Assembly: GCA_947624095.1 (NCBI GenBank)
Contig: CANQIR010000049.1
Span: forward strand, 1-7,773
Length of the DNA: 7,773 nucleotides
Direction of reading: 5' to 3'
Source: an uncultured Bacilli bacterium
GTDB taxonomy: Bacteria > Bacillota_I > Bacilli_A > RF39 > UBA660
The notes under the pieces were generated by a model. That model was given only the letters and a program-made list of their open reading frames with translations. It ran no database searches and was not told the origin of the DNA. The position numbers and the translations under genes were made by a program. How positions within the stretch are numbered: the first letter of the stretch is position 1; every line of letters begins with the position of its first letter. This document shows positions 1-3,996 of this stretch, piece by piece.

Positions 1-261
1 CACGAAGAAAAGATGCGAATAAATACCGCACTTGATGCAGCTGAGAATTATGGCCGTAAAAAAGGTTTAGATGAGGGTCGCGCTGAAGGCGAAGCCATCG
101 GTTTAGAAAAAGGCGAAGCCATTGGTCATGCCAAAGGTAAAGCAGAAGGCGAAGCACGTAAACAAAAAGAAATTGCCAAAGCTATGCTAAAAGAAAAAAT
201 GGACAAATCGCTTATCGCTCGAATAACCAAACTACCATTAAGTCAAATTATGACGCTATAA
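1..261 (+). CDS. C-terminal tail of an Rpn/PD-(D/E)XK nuclease-family transposase (5' partial)
   Basis: The frame is open from base 1 and ends at TAA 259-261, so the gene begins before the window; the ATG at 13 is probably internal. What remains is the variable tail typical of Rpn (recombination-promoting nuclease, PD-(D/E)XK) proteins. It has a charged Gly/Glu/Lys/Ala helix with short repeats of the GEAIG type, then a small helical end (KEIAKAMLKEKMDKSLIARI, then TKLPLSQI). That end matches the usual 'IAKxLLxxGxxxxxIAxxTGLSxxxI' ending of these proteins. The catalytic nuclease core is not in the window. Family members act in DNA cleavage and RecA-independent gene transfer and are often scattered near mobile DNA. 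Codon choice (GCC, GGC, CGC) is richer in G/C than in the genes to the right, which suggests a different origin. The family call rests only on the tail. Confidence 0.65.
   Translation, partial: HEEKMRINTALDAAENYGRKKGLDEGRAEGEAIGLEKGEAIGHAKGKAEGEARKQKEIAKAMLKEKMDKSLIARITKLPLSQIMTL
88..135 (+). repeat. Two tandem 24-bp coding repeats
   Basis: Bases 88-111 and 112-135 each begin GGCGAAGCCAT(C/T)GGT and encode an eight-residue unit starting GEAIG. A shorter partial unit (GGCGAAGCA) follows at 148. They extend the Gly/Glu/Lys linker helix of the Rpn-like protein. Such in-frame repeats commonly vary in number among related copies. Confidence 0.6.
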
Positions 262-297
262 CATTTGTGTTGTTTTAACTATTAGCTGATATTTAAT

Positions 298-325
298 TAG
301 ACATTTTGCTAATTTGTGTTATAAT
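298..325 (+). promoter_or_regulatory. Promoter with extended -10 for the LiaF-like gene
   Basis: The -35 is TAGACA (298-303, five of six consensus bases). After a 16-bp spacer comes TATAAT (320-325), preceded by TG one base upstream (317-318), which gives an extended -10. The expected transcript start is near 332, about 17 nt before the ATG at 349. The GGAG at 338-341 serves as ribosome binding site. Confidence 0.7.
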
Positions 326-348
326 ATTTCTCTAATTGGAGTGGTATT

Positions 349-1014
349 ATGAAGGAAAAAATATTTAATATTGGGTTATCTTTATTGTTAATTAGCTTAG
401 GATTAGTATTATTAGGAGATGTAATTGGACTTTATAGCGTAGGAAAATTCTTTAACGGGTGGTGGACAATCTTTATAATGGTATTTGCAATACTTGGGAT
501 AGGTTGTAAAGAAAGTACATTATCTTATGGATATATTTTAGGAATAGGGATAGTTTTATTACTAGTAATGTTAAGAAAAATAAGTGTTAATAAAGCATTT
601 GTAATATTATTTGCACTCTTTGTAATATTTGTAGGTATTTATATTGCTTATTTAATCCTATGGAAGAATAAAAGAAAGAAAGTTAAGAATAGTTATAGTC
701 AATTATATACAAGTATTTTAGGAAGTATTGATGATAAGTTTGGAAATATTAAATATAATGATGGAAAAGTAATAGCTTTTTTAGGTATTGTAGAATTAGA
801 TTTAAGGGATGTTAAATTTAATAAAAGCAATGAAATTAATTTAAGTTGTGTATGTGGATCTATTACCTTAATAATGCCTAGTGATGTGGATATCAAATTA
901 AATTGTAAAAATATTTTAGGGAGTACGGAAAGTGGTAAAATTAAAAAAGGTAAAGGCAATGTTGTTGTCAATATTAATAGTAAGTGTGTTTTAGGTTCTA
1001 TTGAGATAAGATAG
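349..1014 (+). CDS. LiaF-like four-helix membrane protein with C-terminal cell-envelope-response domain
   Basis: The protein has 221 residues. Four hydrophobic segments lie at about residues 6-26, 34-52, 60-76 and 84-105, followed by a basic stretch (WKNKRKKVK) that should face the cytoplasm. The C-terminal part, from about 119 on, is a repetitive beta-strand domain (LGSI, FLGIVELDLRDV, CGSITLIMPSDVDIKL, VLGSIEIR). That pattern is characteristic of the LiaF/YvqF C-terminal domain ('cell wall-active antibiotics response' family). LiaF in Bacillus inhibits the LiaRS two-component system, which senses envelope stress. No liaR or liaS gene lies next to it here, so a role with LiaRS is inference; the protein may act alone or with a distant partner. 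The start is set by GGAG seven bases upstream of the ATG and by a dedicated promoter. It reads the same way as dnaB, but a further promoter candidate lies between them. Confidence 0.72.
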   Translation: MKEKIFNIGLSLLLISLGLVLLGDVIGLYSVGKFFNGWWTIFIMVFAILGIGCKESTLSYGYILGIGIVLLLVMLRKISVNKAFVILFALFVIFVGIYIAYLILWKNKRKKVKNSYSQLYTSILGSIDDKFGNIKYNDGKVIAFLGIVELDLRDVKFNKSNEINLSCVCGSITLIMPSDVDIKLNCKNILGSTESGKIKKGKGNVVVNINSKCVLGSIEIR

Positions 1015-1034
1015 AACAGAAACATACTTTTTTC

Positions 1035-1063
1035 TTGTAGTAAAATTAGAAGTAATTTATAAT
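1035..1063 (+). promoter_or_regulatory. Probable promoter of dnaB-dnaI
   Basis: A perfect TATAAT at 1058-1063 sits 17 bp after TTGTAG (1035-1040). That -35 is weak, matching only its first three bases. It lies 22 bp before the dnaB start, whose ribosome binding site is AGGTGGTG at 1070-1077. Read-through from the LiaF-like gene is also possible, as I see no terminator hairpin in 1015-1034. Confidence 0.5.
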
Positions 1064-1084
1064 ATTTATAGGTGGTGAAGTAAG

Positions 1085-2353
1085 ATGAAAGTAATTAATT
1101 TATTACCAGCTGATATATATACTGTAGTTAATAAAACAGTGTTAACAGAAAAAGATAAAGATATATTAATTACTTTGTATATGCCGATTATAGGAGCTTT
1201 ACCAGTTGCACTTTATTTATCTTTATGGAGTGATTTAGATAAGTTACAAGTTATGAGTATCGATTTAACGCATCATCATTTAATGAGTGTTTTGAAAACC
1301 GATTTAGAGACGATTAAGAAAGCTAGAGAAACTTTAGAGGGAGTAGGATTATTAAAAAGCTATTTATGTAGCAATGGAGATGTAAATAAATATGCGTATT
1401 TGTTATATAGTCCTTTGACTGCTAGTGAATTCTTTAATCATCCAGTACTTAATGTAGTTTTATATAATAATATGGGTAAGTATGAGTATGATATTTTAAA
1501 AAAGAAGTATGAGAAATTAAGTATAGACTTAAATGGTTATGAAGATATTACGAAAATGATGAATATGGTATTTAAGAGTAGTACTGAACCAGAAAAAGTG
1601 GATATTAAGACGAGAGAAAGCGTTGGGATTAATATAAGTGAAGTAGTTAATTTTGATACTTTGATTGGGTTAATGCCAAGAGGATTAATTAATGAGAGAA
1701 CTTTTAATAAAAGAGTTAGGGATTTAATTAATAATTTAGCTTTTGTTTATAATATTGATACTTTAAAGATGGCGGAAATATTAAGATTAGTTATTGATGA
1801 TGGTAAAGTTAATAGTGAAGAATTAAAGAAGAATGTTAGAAAATATTATCAATATAATAATGGTAAGTTGCCAACCTTAGTATATCGTAGTCAACCAGAG
1901 TATTTAAAAAGTCCAATGGGAGATACTTCAAATAAAGCGAAGATTATTTATGTATTTGAAAATACGAGTCCATATGATTTTCTAAGAAGTAAGAATAAAG
2001 GGAGTGCACCAACTAGTAGGGATCTTAAGTTAGTAGAGTATTTAATTACTGAGATAGGACTTAAACCAGCAGTTGTTAATGTAGTTGTGGATTATGTATT
2101 AAAGAAAAATAATAATCGATTGGATCGAAATTATATGGAAGCTATTGCATCACAGTTAAAACGTAATGGGGTAGAAACAGCTTTAGATGCTTTAGAGAGT
2201 ATTCAAAAAGAGCAAAAGAAGATTAATAAAAAAGTTCCTAGTGTTAAAGTAAGTAAAGAGAAACCAGTATGGTTTGATGAAACAATTACTAAAGAAGAAT
2301 TAAATGAAGAAGAAAGTAAGGAATTAGAAGAATTTTTAAAAGAATTGGGATGA
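1085..2353 (+). CDS. dnaB: Replication initiation / helicase-loading protein DnaB (Gram-positive type, DnaB/DnaD family)
   Basis: The protein has 422 residues, somewhat shorter than the about 470 of Bacillus subtilis DnaB. In Bacilli this protein is not the helicase. It binds DNA at the origin and at stalled forks together with DnaD, and with DnaI it loads the ring helicase DnaC. The N-terminal region (about 1-165) is the winged-helix/oligomerisation part, beginning INLLPADIYTVVNK with an ITLYMPIIGALPVALYLSLW helix. The C-terminal DnaD-like helical domain runs from PYDFL (residue 296) to about 372. It includes a YxxxI motif (Y350, I354) like the DNA-binding motif of DnaD-family proteins. The last 50 residues are highly charged. 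The gene ends four bases before dnaI, as expected for an operon encoding successive steps of helicase loading. Confidence 0.88.
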   Translation: MKVINLLPADIYTVVNKTVLTEKDKDILITLYMPIIGALPVALYLSLWSDLDKLQVMSIDLTHHHLMSVLKTDLETIKKARETLEGVGLLKSYLCSNGDVNKYAYLLYSPLTASEFFNHPVLNVVLYNNMGKYEYDILKKKYEKLSIDLNGYEDITKMMNMVFKSSTEPEKVDIKTRESVGINISEVVNFDTLIGLMPRGLINERTFNKRVRDLINNLAFVYNIDTLKMAEILRLVIDDGKVNSEELKKNVRKYYQYNNGKLPTLVYRSQPEYLKSPMGDTSNKAKIIYVFENTSPYDFLRSKNKGSAPTSRDLKLVEYLITEIGLKPAVVNVVVDYVLKKNNNRLDRNYMEAIASQLKRNGVETALDALESIQKEQKKINKKVPSVKVSKEKPVWFDETITKEELNEEESKELEEFLKELG

Positions 2354-2357
2354 GATC

Positions 2358-3212
2358 ATGGAAAAAGTTAAAATGGATTTTGATATGCTTGATTTAAAGA
2401 AAAGTTATAGGGATGCTTGTAAAGATAATGATTTTCTAAAATTAGTAAAAGAATTAGGTGTTAGTGAAGAGATTGGAATGAAGTATACTTCTAAATTAGA
2501 AAATACGGTTTTAGAATTAAATAATTGCAAGGGATGTAAGGGATTGCCTTTTTGTAAGAATCAACAGGAAGGATACGTAGATTATCCAGAGTTAGCTGAT
2601 GAAAGGTTATATTTTAGATTTTCACCTTGTAAGTATCGAAAAGCAATAGAAAAGCAAAAGGCGAAAAAGATTACAATGCAAGATATTCAAATTGATGATA
2701 AAAGAAGAGCACCTGTTATTAAGTATTTTAAGGAACTTTTAACTAAATTAGAAAAGAATGAAAAAGTCAAAGGATTATATTTATATGGTAATTTTGGGTG
2801 TGGAAAAACTTTTTTGATTACAGCTTTATTTAGTGAATTAGAAAAAAGAAGAAAACGTTGTGAGATAGTTTATTATCCGGAATTACTTAGAGATTTAAAA
2901 AGTGATTTTGATGATTTTGGGGGAAAGATGGAATATTTAATGGATGTTGATTTTTTACTACTAGATGATATTGGGGCAGAGAAAGTAACTGAATGGAGTA
3001 GGGATGAGATATTAGGAACTATTTTGCAATATCGAATGAATAATAATAAGACTACTTTTTTTACAAGCAATTTAAGTTTAAAAGAATTGGAAGTTAATTT
3101 AGCCGGTTCTAGATACGAAGTAGACGAAATAAAAGCTAGAAGAATAATTGAAAGAATTAAATGTCTAAGTACAGAAATGCAATTACTTGGAGAGAATAAA
3201 CGAAGCAATTAA
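2358..3212 (+). CDS. dnaI: Primosomal helicase loader DnaI (AAA+ ATPase)
   Basis: The protein has 284 residues (B. subtilis DnaI has 311). DnaI uses ATP to open and load the replicative helicase onto single-stranded DNA in the primosome. The N-terminal helicase-binding domain carries a cysteine cluster (C57, C60, C66 and C91 in CKGCKGLPFC...SPCKY) that fits its known zinc site. The AAA+ domain shows Walker A GNFGCGKT (144-151), Walker B LLLDD (D203, D204), a sensor-1-like TFFTSN segment near 233, and arginines in the RRIIERIK segment near 262-268 that could include the Arg finger. GGGATGAG in the dnaB end provides its ribosome binding site. The spacing to dnaB (4 bp) implies co-transcription. 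No terminator is evident at its end; the next promoter (-35 at 3217) starts four bases after the stop codon. Confidence 0.92.
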   Translation: MEKVKMDFDMLDLKKSYRDACKDNDFLKLVKELGVSEEIGMKYTSKLENTVLELNNCKGCKGLPFCKNQQEGYVDYPELADERLYFRFSPCKYRKAIEKQKAKKITMQDIQIDDKRRAPVIKYFKELLTKLEKNEKVKGLYLYGNFGCGKTFLITALFSELEKRRKRCEIVYYPELLRDLKSDFDDFGGKMEYLMDVDFLLLDDIGAEKVTEWSRDEILGTILQYRMNNNKTTFFTSNLSLKELEVNLAGSRYEVDEIKARRIIERIKCLSTEMQLLGENKRSN

Positions 3213-3216
3213 AAAT

Positions 3217-3244
3217 TTACAAAATGGGAAATTTATGCTAGAAT
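3217..3244 (+). promoter_or_regulatory. Promoter of small RNA 1
   Basis: TTACAA (3217-3222), a 16-bp spacer and TAGAAT (3239-3244), with TG at 3236-3237 forming an extended -10. The expected transcript start is about 3251. The same arrangement recurs at 3526-3553, where the spacing is conserved despite point changes, which supports function. Confidence 0.68.
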
Positions 3245-3280
3245 GTATTTATTGAAGGAAACTTCATAAAATAAAAAGGA
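3217..3280 (+). repeat. Copy 1 of a 64-bp promoter-plus-leader direct repeat
   Basis: Matches 3526-3589 at 58 of 64 positions. All six differences fall in the first 22 bases, so from the -10 box through base 3280 the copies are identical for 42 bases. The repeat contains an entire promoter and about 30 nt of transcript, including the GAAG-GAAA-CTTC hairpin. It stops exactly where the two small RNAs diverge. Confidence 0.9.
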
Positions 3281-3303
3281 TATACTTGGTTATCAAGTGT
3301 TCC
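3271..3303 (-). terminator. Intrinsic terminator of the toxin mRNA
   Basis: Read on the minus strand, the small RNA 1 second hairpin becomes GGAACACTTG, loop ATAAC, CAAGTATATCC, followed directly by TTTTTATTTT. That is a textbook Rho-independent terminator. It would end the toxin mRNA near 3272, about 213 nt after its predicted start. Confidence 0.65.
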
Positions 3304-3314
3304 GGATTTGGTTT

Positions 3315-3350
3315 CACCTGAATCAGATGGTTCTGATATCAGGTGTTTTT
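3315..3350 (+). terminator. Terminator of small RNA 1
   Basis: CACCTGA-ATCAGA (3315-3327) pairs with TCTGAT-A-TCAGGTG (3332-3345) with one bulged A, closing a four-base loop. It is followed by a T run beginning at 3344. The T run ends two bases before the stop codon of the convergent minus-strand ORF. Confidence 0.8.
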
Positions 3351-3351
3351 G

Positions 3352-3429
3352 CTATTTTAAGAGTGTAATCAATAAAATGCCAAGGAGGATTTTAATGATA
3401 TTATGAAGAGATTGTTCTCTTTTTGACAC
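3352..3429 (-). CDS. 25-residue candidate type I toxin peptide
   Basis: GTG start at 3429-3427 and TAG stop at 3354-3352. The peptide has a polar, basic N-terminus (MSKREQSLHN) and a continuous hydrophobic end (IIKILLGILLITLLK), a plan typical of small membrane-acting type I toxins. The start is set by an exceptionally strong Shine-Dalgarno sequence, GGAGGTGAT, five bases upstream; toxins such as TxpA and BsrG also have near-perfect ones. Its own promoter lies at 3493-3521, giving a 56-nt leader. I do not recognise the sequence as Fst, TxpA or any named family, so the toxin call is inference from gene architecture. It could instead be a non-toxic membrane peptide. It lies antisense to the space between the two small RNAs. 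Confidence 0.58.
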   Translation of the reverse strand: MSKREQSLHNIIKILLGILLITLLK

Positions 3430-3438
3430 TAGTAATCA

Positions 3439-3459
3439 CCTCCATTTTAGATTTGGAGG
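3439..3459 (-). promoter_or_regulatory. Leader hairpin that hides the toxin Shine-Dalgarno sequence
   Basis: In the minus-strand mRNA, CCTCCA (plus-strand 3454-3459) can pair perfectly with TGGAGG (3439-3444), with a nine-base loop between. The second arm contains the GGAGG of the ribosome binding site, so translation would be blocked while this stem is closed. Such masking is common in type I toxin mRNAs. Confidence 0.55.
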
Positions 3460-3492
3460 AACACCTGATTAACTTTTGTATATCCAATAGAT

Positions 3493-3521
3493 ATTATAGC
3501 ATTCCACTTTGAGCAAATCAA
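3493..3521 (-). promoter_or_regulatory. Promoter of the toxin gene
   Basis: On the minus strand TTGATT (3521-3516), a 17-bp spacer, and TATAAT (3498-3493) preceded by TGC form an extended -10. The expected start is G3485, so the mRNA would begin with GGATATAC. The promoter sits back to back with that of small RNA 2, with only four bases between the two -35 boxes. Confidence 0.72.
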
Positions 3522-3525
3522 TAGT

Positions 3526-3553
3526 TTGCAAAATGAAAATTATATGTTAGAAT
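3526..3553 (+). promoter_or_regulatory. Promoter of small RNA 2
   Basis: TTGCAA (3526-3531), a 16-bp spacer and TAGAAT (3548-3553), with TG at 3545-3546. The expected start is near 3560. Confidence 0.68.
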
Positions 3554-3589
3554 GTATTTATTGAAGGAAACTTCATAAAATAAAAAGGA
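3526..3589 (+). repeat. Copy 2 of the 64-bp promoter-plus-leader direct repeat
   Basis: Same element as 3217-3280, 309 bp away; 58 of 64 bases match, with perfect identity over the last 42. The sharp boundary after GGA suggests either duplication of the unit followed by replacement or divergence of the RNA body, or strong selection on the shared part alone. Confidence 0.9.
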
Positions 3590-3678
3590 ACATTCGATTT
3601 TCGCTGGTTGGATGTTGCCGCAAAAATTTTTGGCTAAATCACCTAAATCAAGTTGTAATGAGTTAGGTGATTTTCTTT
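3560..3678 (+). ncRNA. Small RNA 2: paralogue of small RNA 1 with a different body
   Basis: It shares the 5' GAAG-GAAA-CTTC hairpin (3563-3574) and the A-rich spacer with small RNA 1, then diverges. AACATTC/GGATGTT can form a second stem (3589-3616), where small RNA 1 also has one. A palindromic CAAAAATTTTTG lies at 3621-3632, and a terminator follows. The segment GCTGGTTGGATGTT (3603-3616) recurs on the plus strand at 3694-3707 (12 of 14 identical), beyond the terminator. This is the same layout that links small RNA 1 to its toxin leader. AATCACCT (3637-3644) is complementary to eight bases of the neighbouring toxin's ribosome binding region. No ORF is apparent. It looks like an antitoxin RNA whose own toxin is missing; cross-regulation of the first toxin is possible. 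Confidence 0.5.
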
Positions 3679-3680
3679 TT
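3636..3680 (+). terminator. Terminator of small RNA 2
   Basis: AAATCACCTAA (3636-3646) pairs perfectly with TTAGGTGATTT (3663-3673). This is followed by a T-rich run, TTTTCTTTTT, ending at 3680. Confidence 0.8.
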
Positions 3681-3693
3681 AATTATTAGCTTG

Positions 3694-3747
3694 GCTGGTT
3701 GAATATTTACTTTGACAAATTATAAAGATAAAAGTATAATATGTTTA
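3694..3747 (-). promoter_or_regulatory. Possible remnant promoter and leader of a second toxin transcript
   Basis: On the minus strand TAAACA (3747-3742), 17 bp, TATAAT (3724-3719) could start a transcript near 3711. That transcript would soon contain AATATTCAACCAGC (3707-3694), which is complementary to small RNA 2 over 14 positions including two G-U pairs. No ORF fits before the small RNA 2 terminator. It overlaps the plus-strand aspS promoter and is AT-rich, so chance is a real alternative. Confidence 0.28.
3712..3740 (+). promoter_or_regulatory. Consensus promoter of the aspS T-box leader
   Basis: A perfect TTGACA (3712-3717), 17-bp spacer, and perfect TATAAT (3735-3740). Transcription should begin near 3747. 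It is the best promoter match in the window, which fits a gene controlled mainly by downstream attenuation. Confidence 0.9.
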
Positions 3748-3976
3748 TCAACGAGGAAGGGAAAGAGTAATTTTATTAAATTTTAAGAGAGTTAATGATT
3801 GGTGAAAATTAACATTTTAATAAAATGAAAGACATCCTGGAGTTACTTATTTGAAATTAAGTAGGATAAGTCGGGTAAAACCGTTAACTAGTAAGTGATT
3901 ATCATATAGATAATAAATTGGGTGGTACCGCGGATTTAACAGTTATTCGTCCCTTTGGGAAGTTAACTGTTTTTTT
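3747..3976 (+). promoter_or_regulatory. T-box riboswitch, aspartate-specific
   Basis: This leader senses uncharged tRNA and permits transcription of aspS when aspartyl-tRNA is short. Stem I is visible: ATTTTATTAAA (3770-3780) pairs with TTTAATAAAAT (3816-3826), topped by a GTTAAT/ATTAAC hairpin whose loop has the conserved GGTGAAA. The specifier loop reads GAAAGACATCC, placing GAC (3831-3833, Asp) at the specifier position and matching the gene downstream. The T-box sequence GGGTGGTACCGCGG lies at 3920-3933; its bulge TGGT would pair with the tRNA acceptor end. The terminator is AACAGTTA (3938-3945) with TAACTGTT (3964-3971), an inner TCCC/GGGA, and a T run to 3976. An antiterminator formed with the T-box would compete with it. 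Confidence 0.95.
3938..3976 (+). terminator. Regulated terminator of the Asp T-box
   Basis: An eight-base perfect outer stem (AACAGTTA/TAACTGTT), an inner TCCC-TTT-GGGA hairpin, and seven T residues at 3970-3976. The aspS ribosome binding site lies just outside it. Confidence 0.9.
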
Positions 3977-3996
3977 AATGAAAGGTGATGTATATT

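Larger units (their letters stand above)
3251..3350 (+). ncRNA. Small RNA 1: candidate type I antitoxin RNA, about 100 nt
   Basis: The predicted transcript has three hairpins. First is a 5' GAAG-GAAA-CTTC stem with a GNRA-type loop (3254-3265). Second is a 10-bp stem with one bulged T (3278-3303, loop GTTAT). Third is the terminator (3315-3345). Two segments, GATTTGG (3305-3311) and CACCTGA (3315-3321), recur on the plus strand at 3450-3456 and 3462-3468. They are therefore complementary to the leader of the minus-strand toxin mRNA. The two transcripts should also overlap fully over about 3272-3350. No convincing ORF lies inside it. I infer that it represses the peptide at 3352-3429, in the manner of RatA with TxpA or RNA II with Fst. 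Confidence 0.6.

Noticed and set aside
699..1025. Minus-strand open frame of 108 codons inside the LiaF-like gene
   Set aside because: Lies wholly opposite a well-supported gene, is Leu/Ile/Ser/Pro-rich as expected of the reverse of AT-rich codons, and has no ribosome site. The same applies to 2873-3208, 4617-4940 and 5505-5726.
1015..1034. Terminator after the LiaF-like gene
   Set aside because: There is a T-rich stretch (ACTTTTTTCTTG) but no hairpin in front of it.
1085..3212. Mycoplasma genetic code (UGA as Trp)
   Set aside because: Tryptophans are encoded by TGG throughout, dnaB ends at TGA four bases before the dnaI start, and protein ends fall at expected positions under the standard code.
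3382..3426. Plus-strand AAGGAGG followed by ATG at 3395 and again at 3403
   Set aside because: The frames end after three and seven codons. The AAGGAGG is simply the complement of Ile-Leu-Leu codons of the minus-strand peptide, and it lies after the small RNA 1 terminator.
3401..3445. Minus-strand 14-codon ORF from the ATG inside the toxin ribosome-site hairpin
   Set aside because: Different frame from the hydrophobic peptide, no ribosome site of its own, and no recognisable property. The GTG at 3429 is the start served by GGAGGTGAT.
3217..3589. CRISPR array or mobile-element ends
   Set aside because: Only two 64-bp repeats 309 bp apart, containing promoters. There is no regular spacer series, no terminal inverted repeats or target duplication, and no transposase or cas gene nearby.
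3985..3996. Upstream aspS starts at GTG 3985 and ATG 3988
   Set aside because: Both fall within the AAAGGTGAT ribosome site, and the added residues have no counterpart in AspRS proteins.
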